DNA of 64,000 nucleotides, taken from positions 3,968,001-4,032,000 of the forward strand of contig NZ_JAKNTO010000001.1 in NCBI RefSeq assembly GCF_022440845.1, read 5' to 3'. Shown here piece after piece: positions 52,872 through 61,488 of this stretch. The DNA is from Ruminococcus sp. OA3 (GTDB lineage Bacteria > Bacillota > Clostridia > Lachnospirales > Lachnospiraceae). Made by a program: the position numbers and the translations under genes. Positions within the stretch are counted from its first letter, which is position 1. Each line of letters starts with the position of its first letter. A model generated the notes under the pieces. It was given only the letters and a program-made list of their open reading frames with translations. It ran no database searches and was not told the origin of the DNA.

Positions 52872-53419
52872 TTAGAAAATATCATCTACGGTTACTTCTT
52901 TTTCCCGCAGCCCGTTCATATCCAGGTATTCGTTGTACAGTAGGAAAAATTTGCGCAGCGTCATGGAGAAAAGCTCCGTTTCGGTATAATTCAGGATTTT
53001 GCAGCCAATATAAAGAATGCGGGCAACGTTTAGCTGCTCAGTTGCCCGCTCTGTGTGTTTGGGATGTCATCCTCATCAACTTCCGGAAGAGATATTCCAT
53101 ATGCTTTTAAGACCGCCAGTGTGACGTCCTGTATATTATTATTTGTCAGCATCCATCCTACTTCCTGTTCCGTGACCTTTTTTAACGTACACTGTTCATT
53201 TTTATGCCGCTCCCGGTCAACCTCATCATTCGCCAATACCATAACCAGGTATCTCATCGTGTTCCCTGCATACCGCTTGTCCAGCAGCAGATCTATCACT
53301 TCATCCAGTGGCTTATCAAAATGTTCCTGGATATCATCAATGACGTTTAAGGTGAAGAGGAAATTCCTCTCCACCCCGTCAAGTGTAATCGGTACGCCTG
53401 TTGGCCTCAAATCCCTCAT
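52872..53419 (-). CDS. Tail assembly chaperone, -1 frameshift product (gpGT-like)
   Basis: Reading the upstream chaperone to the slippery site at 53057-53063 and shifting -1 adds 61 residues (HTERATEQLNVARILYIGCK ... EVTVDDIF) before a stop at 52872-52874. The extension has no start codon of its own near its 5' end, and its helical content with the aromatic MTLRKFFLLYNEYL fits the T domain of gpGT proteins. In lambda-type siphophages the fused product helps load tape-measure protein and is made at a fixed ratio to the unshifted form. Confidence 0.8.
53030..53419 (-). CDS. Tail assembly chaperone, unshifted product (gpG-like)
   Basis: A 129-aa helical protein (LDGVERNFLFTLNVIDDIQE; EVIDLLLDKRYAGNTMRYL) found between the tail-tube protein and tape measure, as for gpG-type chaperones. 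GAGGTG precedes ATG 53419. It ends 9 codons past the slippery heptamer, leaving the T domain in the -1 frame downstream. Confidence 0.85.
   Translation of the reverse strand: MRDLRPTGVPITLDGVERNFLFTLNVIDDIQEHFDKPLDEVIDLLLDKRYAGNTMRYLVMVLANDEVDRERHKNEQCTLKKVTEQEVGWMLTNNNIQDVTLAVLKAYGISLPEVDEDDIPNTQSGQLSS
53057..53063 (-). promoter_or_regulatory. Programmed -1 frameshift site
   Basis: On the minus strand C-CCA-AAC, in the correct X-XXY-YYZ frame (codons ATC CCA AAC), near the end of the gpG-like gene. After a -1 slip the next frame stays open for 61 codons. Confidence 0.8.
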
Positions 53420-53431
53420 ACAATCACCTCA

Positions 53432-54004
53432 TTATTCACTTGTGATGCCAGCCTGTGTCTCCAGCCACTTTCTTGCATCCGCTTCGTTTTTAAACTCCGC
53501 CTGATCTTTCCAGTCTCCATTGTCCAGCTGGAACACATCGCCTTCAATGGTTGGGGTCTGGAAGGCAACGGTATCGCCTTTTGTGTCTGTTTCATCCGCA
53601 GGCTCTGCAAACTGTACTTTTTTCAGCCATTTTGCAAGGTAGCAAGGTTTATTATTTCTTACCACTTTTCCATAAAAACCAACACCTACAAACGGAGCAA
53701 TGTCATTTGCATTTGCCAGCACTGTCTCCGGTGTAGCTGGATCAGACTCGCTTGCCGCTGTGAATTTATGGCCAAGCAGCTCGCAGTAGGTCTTGTTGGT
53801 CAGGTCGTCCACGTTCAGGGAGATCTTACCACCCTTGAAACTCTTGTCGGACTCAGCCACACCGTCATCTGCGTATAATTTCACATCATTACTTTCTGCT
53901 GTTACAGACGCTTTGATCGCCTTCGCGATTACGGCTCCTCCTGTATAAGTGCCATCTTCTCCAAGTTTCGCGTATACCGGATATTTTAACCCTACTTTTG
54001 CCAT
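53432..54004 (-). CDS. Major tail (tube) protein
   Basis: A 190-aa beta-rich protein: LKYPVYAKLGEDGTYTGGAV, KLYADDGVAESDKSFKGGKI, FVGVGFYGKVVRNNKPCYLA. This is the pattern of phi13/TP901-type major tail proteins. GAGG precedes the ATG. It is between the tail completion protein and the chaperones, in conserved order. Confidence 0.88.
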   Translation of the reverse strand: MAKVGLKYPVYAKLGEDGTYTGGAVIAKAIKASVTAESNDVKLYADDGVAESDKSFKGGKISLNVDDLTNKTYCELLGHKFTAASESDPATPETVLANANDIAPFVGVGFYGKVVRNNKPCYLAKWLKKVQFAEPADETDTKGDTVAFQTPTIEGDVFQLDNGDWKDQAEFKNEADARKWLETQAGITSE

Positions 54005-54348
54005 TATGATTCCTCACTTTCTTCTTCGATTTCACATTCGAAGATAATATGTCGTTTTTTTGTATCGTTTTCAATCTGTTCTGTCACTTCTGGATAAGTA
54101 AACCCTGCATCAAACAGCGCCTTCCGGATCCTGCTTTTGATGTTCAAATAGTCTTTATCCAATGGGATAAAAAGATGAATCTGCATATAAGCAACCACAC
54201 ACAGCGGTGCGTTGTCCGCAAAAAGGACTGCCTTATCATCCGCATAATTAAATGTGATATACCGTTTTTCGGTTCCTGTATAAAGATCCGGTTTTACTGG
54301 CATTCCAAACGGTTTTAACGCCTGGATGATTCTTGCATGAATGGTCAT
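54004..54348 (-). CDS. Tail terminator/completion-like protein
   Basis: A 114-aa protein with the alpha/beta pattern of small tail-terminator proteins (ITFNYADDKAVLFADNAPLC, IKSRIRKALFDAGF). It overlaps the neighbouring genes at both ends. The family assignment is from position (after the HK97 gp10-like gene, before the tube protein) and overall pattern; no catalytic motif is present. Confidence 0.65.
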   Translation of the reverse strand: MTIHARIIQALKPFGMPVKPDLYTGTEKRYITFNYADDKAVLFADNAPLCVVAYMQIHLFIPLDKDYLNIKSRIRKALFDAGFTYPEVTEQIENDTKKRHIIFECEIEEESEES

Positions 54349-54740
54349 AACCCCACCTCGCGGTCAAACACTTCCTGTTGTTTTTTTAGTACCTTGGGTT
54401 CCGCGGTGTTCACCGCCTTTGTTAGAATTGGTCTTGCCGCCTCTCTTGATGTTCCATATTCCAAGTAAGCCAATTTCTCCATATTCCGGACTCCTTTTGC
54501 ATCTTTGCCCGTTGGCCGGACAGCTGCATAATATCCATCGTTATGGGCCGTTGCACCGGTAGCCTTTATAGATGCGGCCATTGCGCCGGTATCTTTATAC
54601 TTCGATACTTCTTTGCGTACTTCCTGCTCAAGGATTGGCATGCTCTCCTCAATCATTTTCGTGGCAATCTCATCAAACCGCCCCAAGTTCTCCAGGTCGC
54701 GCATCAAATCATTCATACCATCAATATCAAATCTGGCCAT
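54345..54740 (-). CDS. HK97 gp10-like head-tail protein
   Basis: A 131-aa protein: ARFDIDGMNDLMRDLENLG at the N-terminus, YKDTGAMAASIKATG in the middle and LEYGTSREAARPILTKAV at the C-terminus. These three patterns mark the HK97 gp10-like family, which completes the head-tail junction. AAAGGAG precedes the ATG. Confidence 0.85.
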   Translation of the reverse strand: MARFDIDGMNDLMRDLENLGRFDEIATKMIEESMPILEQEVRKEVSKYKDTGAMAASIKATGATAHNDGYYAAVRPTGKDAKGVRNMEKLAYLEYGTSREAARPILTKAVNTAEPKVLKKQQEVFDREVGL

Positions 54741-55047
54741 CCGGTCTCCTTTCGCACGATAACTGGATCATCATGCTTTTATCCTTCTGGAACGTACGTT
54801 TAATATCGTAAACAGTTCCTGTGGATTCATCCACCAGAAATCCCTCCCCATGATAATTGCAGACCGCGATTTCAATATTCTGGTCAACGGTATACCCCTT
54901 CTGGTTGGCCAGAATCAAGTCGTCCCTGGTAGCATCGGTAAAGTTTGCCGGTACGCCGCCCAGGAACTCCCATTGATCTGTATCAAACCCATTTGCGTTA
55001 GTAACGGTATGTTTTCCGACCGGAATGCTTACGCTCCCGTTCCACAT
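54727..55047 (-). CDS. Head closure (head-tail adaptor) protein
   Basis: A 106-aa beta-barrel-like protein (GSVSIPVGKHTVTNANGFDT, GFLVDESTGTVYDIKRTFQK) in the place of the phage head-closure protein, between the connector and gp10-like genes. Overlaps of 14-19 bases with both neighbours show tight coupling. The assignment is mainly by position and size. Confidence 0.65.
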   Translation of the reverse strand: MWNGSVSIPVGKHTVTNANGFDTDQWEFLGGVPANFTDATRDDLILANQKGYTVDQNIEIAVCNYHGEGFLVDESTGTVYDIKRTFQKDKSMMIQLSCERRPDGQI

Positions 55048-55319
55048 GGCTCCTCACTTCCTTCCAATGTCAGGCGAAATACCTTTTGACGGTAAAGGTT
55101 CAGGTATTTGTACGTATCCGACCTGTCATTCCCCAAGTATGCCTTTACGTACAACGTTATGGCCGTCACTACCCGTGCATCGGCTTTGTCTAGGACCGCT
55201 TTAGGCACACCGGATGTTATCATATCCTCTTTACAGTCTTCAATGTAACTTTCAATGTCATCATCATACACCGTAACGGAATCAGCAATGCCGCATCGAC
55301 TTTTTACCATATCAAACAT
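55029..55319 (-). CDS. Head-tail connector protein (gp6-like)
   Basis: A 96-aa helical protein (DDDIESYIEDCKEDMITSGV; ARVVTAITLYVKAYLG; YLNLYRQKVFRLTLE) matching the gp6-like connector family that forms the ring beneath the portal. It overlaps the head-closure gene by 19 bases. It lies after the small HeH-like reading frame and the capsid gene. Confidence 0.78.
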   Translation of the reverse strand: MFDMVKSRCGIADSVTVYDDDIESYIEDCKEDMITSGVPKAVLDKADARVVTAITLYVKAYLGNDRSDTYKYLNLYRQKVFRLTLEGSEEPCGTGA

Positions 55320-55327
55320 CTTATCAC

Positions 55328-55468
55328 CTACCCTTGCTGCTGCAGAAATTCTTGAATTATTTCCGCTTTGACAGTCTTCGTAATGCTATAGCCAAGCTCA
55401 CCGGCCAAAGACTTAATCTGTGCGACAGTCATCGCCTGCAGGTCTTCGGCCGTATAGCTGCTGTCCAG
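55328..55468 (-). CDS. Small HeH/LEM-like domain reading frame after the capsid gene
   Basis: The frame encodes YTAEDLQAMTVAQIKSLAGE then LGYSITKTVKAEIIQEFLQ, a helix-extended-helix (Rho-N/LEM-like) pattern often found in small phage head proteins. The stop is at 55328. The start is unclear: a CTG at 55468 gives 46 codons, an ATG at 55432 gives only the second half and has a weak ribosome site. The frame is also continuous in -1 relative to the capsid end, so a fused product is possible. The listed start is a guess. Confidence 0.5.
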   Translation of the reverse strand: MDSSYTAEDLQAMTVAQIKSLAGELGYSITKTVKAEIIQEFLQQQG

Positions 55469-55479
55469 GCTATAGCTGT

Positions 55480-56646
55480 TTATTCCCCCGCCGGTGTCGT
55501 TTCGTCAATGGTCAGCTCGCCATTGACAAATGCTTCCGTGTCCTTCGGCTGGCAGTCCTCGCGCTCAATCGCACGGAATAAGGTTAGGTCTTCTTCAAAA
55601 GCGTTCAGCTCACCGATTGCCGCCACGTTGGAGGTCATGATGCTCAGTTGTTTGCGGTCGAAGAACTTAATCCCCTCTTTCAGGTCGCCAATGATAAGCG
55701 GGATTTTTCTTTTTCCGGCAGTTGCAGTATCGGACGGCAGATCACTGTTTGGGATTACCACAATCGGCACGATTGTCGCGCCTGCTCTCAGCTGCAGTTT
55801 CGCCGGGTCGGACGGATTCGGCTGGAGCATATCACGGCCGTTCTGGTCCTTTAAGGTATCCAGATACTGCAGGCCGTCATCATTGGTCACAATTTTAGAA
55901 GTCGATTTAAAGGCAGAGCCCAGGGTCACATTCAGGGCTTTCTTAATATCGTCCAGTCCGGCGATCACTGTCTTTGTCTTCTGTCCGATAACGCCAAGGA
56001 TGATCTTGTTCCTGGTTACCCTGGATTCATCCCCGATCCAGCTGATCAGCGTGCCGGTAACGTTGGCATCGGAATCATCAAGCAGTTCGTTGGTCACCGG
56101 AAAATATCCGGCGTATTTGTCGATCTCATAACTCATACGCTCAAACTGCGGTGTCGCTTTCGCCCCGATCTTCCCGCCCTCTCCGACTTTGGTAAATCCG
56201 GTCTGCTGAGAGCGTTTCTTGAATGTCCTGGAGCCTTTATTTGTCGTTACCGATTCTACATCCACCAGGTCAATCAAAGATGCTTTGCTTTCACGGTATT
56301 CATTGATCTTTGTCTGGATATCCTCCGGCACCGTATAGCCACCGTCAGCTGGTGCACCCTCACTCATAGAGTTCGTAACCCGAAATCCGGCTCTCGCAGC
56401 ATCGGCAAACTCTTTGACCGCGTCTTTTTTCTGTACCGGCGTTGCCGTCCCGTCATTGATTTTCTGCTGCATTCCTTCCAGTGCCTGGTCTTCCAGGTCT
56501 TTCAGTAAATCAAATCTATCCTGCAGGTTTTTCAGTTCCTCTTTGGCAGTTTTTGCCTCATCCAGTTTGTCTTCTGCAGCCAGCTGCTGCACCTGCTGCT
56601 TCTTCTGGTTGATGCTGTCGAGCAGTTTTAACAATTCTTTGTTCAT
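55480..56646 (-). CDS. Major capsid protein (HK97 fold)
   Basis: A 388-aa protein with an N-terminal coiled-coil scaffold-like delta domain (1-100: KLLDSINQKKQQVQQLAAED) and an HK97-type shell domain from about residue 105 (GGYTVPEDIQTKINEYRESK; GYFPVTNELLDDSDANVTGT; LQYLDTLKDQNGRDMLQPN). The preceding gene is a prohead protease that should remove the delta domain. Expected order portal-protease-capsid is kept. Confidence 0.93.
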   Translation of the reverse strand: MNKELLKLLDSINQKKQQVQQLAAEDKLDEAKTAKEELKNLQDRFDLLKDLEDQALEGMQQKINDGTATPVQKKDAVKEFADAARAGFRVTNSMSEGAPADGGYTVPEDIQTKINEYRESKASLIDLVDVESVTTNKGSRTFKKRSQQTGFTKVGEGGKIGAKATPQFERMSYEIDKYAGYFPVTNELLDDSDANVTGTLISWIGDESRVTRNKIILGVIGQKTKTVIAGLDDIKKALNVTLGSAFKSTSKIVTNDDGLQYLDTLKDQNGRDMLQPNPSDPAKLQLRAGATIVPIVVIPNSDLPSDTATAGKRKIPLIIGDLKEGIKFFDRKQLSIMTSNVAAIGELNAFEEDLTLFRAIEREDCQPKDTEAFVNGELTIDETTPAGE

Positions 56647-56679
56647 CTTTCTTCTCCTTTTTGATGTAATAAAAAAGAC

Positions 56680-57345
56680 TTAAACCCCGTAAAGGTCTAA
56701 ATCTTTCAGTAACTCTTGTTTTAATGTTTCTTTTTCTTCCAGTGCCTGCTTTTCTGCAAGTACTTTCTGCCGGATTTCATCCGTTAAGCGAATGCCATAA
56801 ATGCCATTGGTATACTGTGGCTGGTCTGTCATGATTTCATCCACAAAACCGTATTCCAGGCACTGGTTCGCTGTCAACCAGGTCTCCCGATCCATCAACT
56901 TTAAAATTTCATCTAGTGGTTTTCCGGATTTTGCCGTATAGGCGCTTGCCATCGCAGCGTTCATCTGTTTTAAAATTTCTGCGTTTTTCTGCATATCGTG
57001 ATAATCCCCGGACGCTCCGCTTATGGATACGTTATGGATCATCACTATTCCGACCGGACTGATCTTCGATTTCCCCGCCATCGCGATAACACCGGCTGCG
57101 CTTCCGGCAATGCTCTGGATCTCGATCTGTACATTCGAATGCTTTCGAAGCTCCGAATAGATTTCCTGACCCGCCATGACCGAGCCACCCCCTGAGTTTA
57201 CAATAACCTCCAGCGTCTCCTCCGGCTGTGTTTCATCAATAACGCGTTTTACATCGTTTGGGCAGGTGGATTCCCAGTCAAGCCAGTCGTAGATCCATTT
57301 ATCGTCATTAGAGACAATATCTCCCTTGATATCAACCTTCGCCAT
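56680..57345 (-). CDS. Prohead protease, ClpP-like (S14)
   Basis: A 221-aa serine protease of the ClpP fold: VIVNSGGGSVMAGQEIYSEL, then IQSIAGSAAGVIAMAGKSKI with the nucleophilic Ser, then VGIVMIHNVSISG with the catalytic His. ATG 57345 has GGGAGGTG upstream; the longer in-frame start overlaps portal. It cleaves the capsid scaffold region during head maturation. ClpP-like prohead proteases are common in HK97-type phages of Firmicutes. Confidence 0.92.
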   Translation of the reverse strand: MAKVDIKGDIVSNDDKWIYDWLDWESTCPNDVKRVIDETQPEETLEVIVNSGGGSVMAGQEIYSELRKHSNVQIEIQSIAGSAAGVIAMAGKSKISPVGIVMIHNVSISGASGDYHDMQKNAEILKQMNAAMASAYTAKSGKPLDEILKLMDRETWLTANQCLEYGFVDEIMTDQPQYTNGIYGIRLTDEIRQKVLAEKQALEEKETLKQELLKDLDLYGV

Positions 57346-57358
57346 TTTCTTCACCTCC

Positions 57359-58615
57359 CTACTTCTCGTATTGTTTTCCAATCATGGTAATCGGGATATA
57401 ATTTCCGTTTGCGGTTAATTCATCCCCACCTTCCTTACTCGGCAGATCAAGATAACTTCTCGCTTCGTTTCTGCTGTAAATTCCATCCTGCACGGCTCCG
57501 CGCAGAACTTCCATCTGTGATTTTGCGTCAGTTCTAAGAATTGCCTTTTCGTTGAACTTATAGAAATATCCGTCACTAATCTCTTGATCAGATTGCGCTT
57601 TCGCGTTGATCTCTTCTTCGTAGATCTTAAGCCGGTAAGACATCGTATCCACCAGAAAAGACAGCTGCTGCATCTCACTGTTCGCATAACTGGACTTTTC
57701 ATAGTTGTTGATCTGGTTCGGTTTGATACCGAGTGCCCCGGCGATCTGTAATGCGGAATATTTCTTTAGTTCAAAAAACTGCGCATCAGTCAGGTTCATT
57801 TTCAAGGGCGTCAAAGTAAGACCGACCGGAACCGGTATAACTTTCCCTGCATTCTTCGGTCCGGAAAGTGCATCTGCAAACTTCTTCTGCAGCGCTTTGC
57901 GCTTTACTTCCTCCAGGTCTCCTGTGTACTGCATGGCCATACTCGCTGTCAGCCCTTGTTTGTAGAGCTTATTCATAAAGCTTTGGCTTTCCGCAGCACC
58001 ATCTATCGTTTCTTCCAGAATTGCCCGCACCGGTTTCCCCATGATCCCATCAAAGCTGTCCCATGTCTTGAAATGCATGACCTCGTCGCTCTTGAATAGG
58101 TACTGTTGCCCGGTCTTTGGGTCATTATACCGATAGTACAGTTTCCCTTTTCCACCAAATATTCCGGCGTCGTCCATGAAAACATCCACATAATTGCTCT
58201 GCATCGGCCAGATATCAAGCGGAACATAGTCTCCGCCGTATGCACCGTGTCGGTTGTATACGCGCCGGATCCAAAGATACCCATTTCCGTAATGCTGACA
58301 GTTCATTTCCGTAGTGCTCCACAGAGTCGTCGGTGTCATGATCTCGTTCGGGCGAACCGTCAAAAGGCTTGTCATGGGTGTCGGGTCTGCCCGGATCCTC
58401 CCCTGTTCTGTGCTCTGATAATATTTCAGCGGCAGCTTCCCCATTGTTTCGCTGAGCATCTTTAAGCAGGTATAATACGTGACCTCGCTTAAGATATTCT
58501 TTTTCACACCGGAAATCCCCAGCCACTCCAGCAGTTCCTGCTCATTTAAGTCTGCTACCGGCCGCGTTAAGGCACTGACCGCGTTTTTAATTCGTGTTGT
58601 TATCTTCATCGTCAC
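57359..58615 (-). CDS. Phage portal protein (HK97 family)
   Basis: A 418-aa portal. It has EWLGISGVKKNILSEVTYYT, YQSTEQGRIRADPTPMTSLL, VMHFKTWDSFDGIMGKPVRA and FSKKYSALQIAGALGIKP-type features of HK97 portals (the last reads FELKKYSALQIAGALGIKPN). GTG 58615 makes a GTGA overlap with the terminase stop; ATG 58609 is an alternative start. It forms the dodecameric DNA entry ring. Confidence 0.92.
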   Translation of the reverse strand: MTMKITTRIKNAVSALTRPVADLNEQELLEWLGISGVKKNILSEVTYYTCLKMLSETMGKLPLKYYQSTEQGRIRADPTPMTSLLTVRPNEIMTPTTLWSTTEMNCQHYGNGYLWIRRVYNRHGAYGGDYVPLDIWPMQSNYVDVFMDDAGIFGGKGKLYYRYNDPKTGQQYLFKSDEVMHFKTWDSFDGIMGKPVRAILEETIDGAAESQSFMNKLYKQGLTASMAMQYTGDLEEVKRKALQKKFADALSGPKNAGKVIPVPVGLTLTPLKMNLTDAQFFELKKYSALQIAGALGIKPNQINNYEKSSYANSEMQQLSFLVDTMSYRLKIYEEEINAKAQSDQEISDGYFYKFNEKAILRTDAKSQMEVLRGAVQDGIYSRNEARSYLDLPSKEGGDELTANGNYIPITMIGKQYEK

Positions 58616-60360
58616 CAGTCACTTTCTAAAAATTCATCAATTGCTTCCAGATAGCTGGATGTGAATTCATGGTACAGCGCCAGCTTAAAGGCGCACAATA
58701 CGGCATCCACCGGGTCGATCCGTCTTGCAGTCGCATCTTTATCGATCTTGATTAGTCCCTGATTCTGCCGGATCACCGCATTGCTCATGGCAAAATTAAG
58801 CACCGGGTTATAGGTATACAGTACGTTCCTGCTGTAGACCTGTTCCCGGAATCCCTGCGTTGATTCATTCAGGGATTTATGACTCTGAAAAACCTCCTCC
58901 ACCACGTATCCCTCATCTGACAGGTCCATCATCAGCTTGCTGGCGTTCGCCGGGTCAAAGCACATGCATTCAATCTGCCAGTCCTGCGCGTTGCAGGTCT
59001 GCAGCACATATTGCATGACTGCATTCTGGTCAACGATCGGCGTATTGGTCACTGTAAGGAATCCCATCCGCTCCCAGGCATCGTAGTCTACTTTGTCTTT
59101 TGCTTTCCGTTCGGCCAGCTTTTCCCGGTTCGGGATGAAAGAGTGTGAATACACGATGTATTTCACGATCTCTTTCCCGGTCTGGTCAAATTCTCCGGAT
59201 AAAAACGGGATGATAAACGCTGCCGACGTTAGGTCGATCTTAGCTGACATATCGAAACCTACATAGACGCTCATTCCTTTGGTGTTGATCGGGATTTTAT
59301 CCACCTGGCAGGCTTTCCATTTCGCCATATCCATGTAGCCGTTTTCCTTTGCCTGTACCCAGATGTTCATGCACTTTGTAAGAAATGACGTCATATGCTC
59401 CGGAATCTCTTTTGCGATCTGGTATTCGCCGCGGATCTTATCGACACCCTCCGGGTATGACATCCGTATGGGATTTGCTTTTATCCAGTTTTTTTCATTT
59501 GCCAGCTTGTCAATGGGTTCATAATCTTCCGGATCCAGCTCGAGGATATCAATCATGTACTCGTCGTTCTCTACATCCGTATTCGGATCAAGAACCTTGG
59601 AACAATACGTATACTCTGTCACATAGCAGGGATAGGTCAAGTCTTTCCCTGCCGTCGTGATGATCATCAGCAGGTATTCCTTCGTGTTGGAGCCCAGCCC
59701 CAGATCATAAAATTCTGTCGTTGGATGCTGGTGGTACTCATCGATCACGAGTACGGCCGGGTTGGTCCCGTCCCCTTTTCTCCCGTCCTCTGCACTAAGT
59801 GCTTTCATGTAGCTCCCTGTCTTGATGTGGATAATGGCATCCCGGGTAATCTTGAATTTTGTCCGCAACGGAGATCCTTTCAGCATCAGTCCCGCTTCGT
59901 TGAATACAATCTTCGACTGGTCACGTTTCACACCTGCGGTGTAGATCTCATACATCTCCTGATTTTTTGTGGACATAACAGAAAGCTCATAAAGTGCAAC
60001 ACCTGCCTCCTCCTGGCTTTTGGCGTTCTTACGAGCTACCTCTGTGAATGATTTTTTAAACCGCTTATACCCTGTCTTTTTATGTTTCCACCCGTAGATC
60101 TGGCATAAACGGAACTTTTGCCACAGTGTCAGGTGGATGGGTTGCCCTGACAGGACTCCCTTCGAGTGCCTGAGAAGCGCAAACCAATCCACGATATTTT
60201 GCGCCGCCTCCTCATTCCAGGAGTACGGGAATTCCTCGTTTCCCATCTGCTCCACGTCACGTAACAACCGCATGCAGGCCCACTTGTGTTTCTTATTGCT
60301 GATGATCTTCCCGTCAATGCAGTCCTTGGCATATGAGATCAGCTCCATCAGTATCGACAT
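58612..60360 (-). CDS. Terminase large subunit
   Basis: A 582-aa DNA packaging motor. The ATPase domain has a Walker-A-like RKNAKSQ (about 110-116) and Walker B VLVIDEYHQHPT (about 203-214). The C-terminal RNase-H-like nuclease has VYVGFDMSAKIDLTSAAFII and acidic residues near CMCFDPANASKLM. ATG 60360 with GGAGAG upstream is chosen over a TTG at 60375. It directly follows the small subunit. Confidence 0.95.
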   Translation of the reverse strand: MSILMELISYAKDCIDGKIISNKKHKWACMRLLRDVEQMGNEEFPYSWNEEAAQNIVDWFALLRHSKGVLSGQPIHLTLWQKFRLCQIYGWKHKKTGYKRFKKSFTEVARKNAKSQEEAGVALYELSVMSTKNQEMYEIYTAGVKRDQSKIVFNEAGLMLKGSPLRTKFKITRDAIIHIKTGSYMKALSAEDGRKGDGTNPAVLVIDEYHQHPTTEFYDLGLGSNTKEYLLMIITTAGKDLTYPCYVTEYTYCSKVLDPNTDVENDEYMIDILELDPEDYEPIDKLANEKNWIKANPIRMSYPEGVDKIRGEYQIAKEIPEHMTSFLTKCMNIWVQAKENGYMDMAKWKACQVDKIPINTKGMSVYVGFDMSAKIDLTSAAFIIPFLSGEFDQTGKEIVKYIVYSHSFIPNREKLAERKAKDKVDYDAWERMGFLTVTNTPIVDQNAVMQYVLQTCNAQDWQIECMCFDPANASKLMMDLSDEGYVVEEVFQSHKSLNESTQGFREQVYSRNVLYTYNPVLNFAMSNAVIRQNQGLIKIDKDATARRIDPVDAVLCAFKLALYHEFTSSYLEAIDEFLESDW

Positions 60361-60361
60361 C

Positions 60362-60844
60362 TTAGATCTCTCCAAACTTCATCCGTACCCTGTCTTCCGT
60401 TGTATTTATTTTGACCGCTGCTGCTTTCAGCCGCGCATCGATCGTCAGCCCGCAAAGAGCGGCGAACCGGCGCATTTCTTCTGCGTAGCTGCGCTGGATA
60501 TCAACCATCGGGTTCTTTACAACAATTATGCCGGTGCGAGTCTCACGATCAATATAAAATGCCTGATCCTTCAGGATATCTGTTGCTTTCACATAATTTG
60601 CGAAGGCATTGCAATACCCTCCCAAGTTGTTCCGATCCAGATTCCCAATCAGGCTGATCTTTTCCAACTCCTTTACAACCCGGCGCCATTCTTTCTTTGC
60701 AACGTCATCAATCAGCCAGATTGGAGGGCGTTTCAGCTGATTTTTGTCAGTCATAACGCTTTCTTCTTCCATTCTGCGTTTTTGCCCGTTTACAACGGTC
60801 AGATTCCCTTTTTGCATTTCAATTGGCTTTCTCGGCCTTGGCAT
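60362..60844 (-). CDS. Terminase small subunit (P27 family)
   Basis: A 160-aa P27-type small terminase: N-terminal PRPRKPIEMQKGN, then PIWLIDDVAKKEWRRVVKEL and GYCNAFANYVKATDILKD. It recognises the packaging site and recruits the large subunit. GGAGGGG precedes ATG 60844. It lies after an HNH endonuclease gene, a pairing typical of cos-type HK97-like phages. Confidence 0.9.
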   Translation of the reverse strand: MPRPRKPIEMQKGNLTVVNGQKRRMEEESVMTDKNQLKRPPIWLIDDVAKKEWRRVVKELEKISLIGNLDRNNLGGYCNAFANYVKATDILKDQAFYIDRETRTGIIVVKNPMVDIQRSYAEEMRRFAALCGLTIDARLKAAAVKINTTEDRVRMKFGEI

Positions 60845-60947
60845 ATCAGCCCCTCCTTTCCAACTTTTTTGTCATTTTTAGAATTTTGCGTAAGGTGTGG
60901 AGGACGTGCGGTCGGGAGGGTTTTTCTGAAAACTTTTTAACCCGCCC
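60845..60947. other. HNH-terS intergenic region, candidate cos site
   Basis: This 103-bp gap between the HNH nuclease and small terminase genes has a GC-rich block (60895-60930, GTGTGGAGGACGTGCGGTCG and following bases) within AT-richer DNA. In phages with adjacent HNH and terminase genes the cos site is usually close to this place. No cut site can be proven by reading. Confidence 0.35.
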
Positions 60948-61370
60948 CTACCCTTCGCTTGCTTTCAATTTTCCCCGATATTCCCGAAGCATTTCCTGCA
61001 ACTGATTCACGGTTTTGTCCTTATCCTGCTTGTACATCTGTTCGATCATACTGTGCGTATCATGATGCAGGCTCATCAGGTTGTCAACATCATTTCTCTT
61101 CTCCCAGTTATCCTTCAGGGGGATAATGTGATGCACGGTATCCGCTGCCATGATCTTCCCAGAAGTCATATACAGGTATACGTCAATTCCTTCGTCAGCT
61201 TCAAGACCTGCCGCTCTTGCATGCTCCCACTCTTTGCTGTCATAGAATTGTTTTGTCCTACGATCTCTGGATAATCTGTCATACTCTTTATGACGCTGTG
61301 TATGACAGCTGCACCTGCTTCCGCTTGGTATCCTCTTACCACACCTGCTACAGCGTTTGAACATCGGCAT
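60948..61370 (-). CDS. HNH endonuclease
   Basis: A 140-aa nuclease: zinc-ribbon Cys pairs MFKRCSRCGKRIP and GSRCSCH at the N-terminus, then the HNH core ADTVHHIIPLKDNWEKRNDV DNLMSLHHDTHSMIE (split here only for length). In HK97-like phages such enzymes stimulate terminase cutting at cos. ATG 61370 has GAGGCGG upstream. It lies 24 bp after the terminator of hicAB, so it must be read by another promoter or by readthrough. Confidence 0.9.
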   Translation of the reverse strand: MPMFKRCSRCGKRIPSGSRCSCHTQRHKEYDRLSRDRRTKQFYDSKEWEHARAAGLEADEGIDVYLYMTSGKIMAADTVHHIIPLKDNWEKRNDVDNLMSLHHDTHSMIEQMYKQDKDKTVNQLQEMLREYRGKLKASEG

Positions 61371-61394
61371 GCCGACCGCCTCGCTTTCTGCAAT

Positions 61395-61421
61395 CAAAAA
61401 GAGATGACCGAAGTCACCTCT
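61395..61421 (-). terminator. Terminator of hicAB
   Basis: AGAGATGAC (61400-61408) pairs with GTCACCTCT (61413-61421) around a CGAA/TTCG tetraloop, with one G-T pair. On the minus strand it is followed by TTTTTG. It is 67 bp after the hicB stop. Confidence 0.78.
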
Positions 61422-61488
61422 TATTCGTTTAGAAAAAGCACCTACCCATTACTGGATAGATGCCTGTATCGTAAATATTGAATCGACG

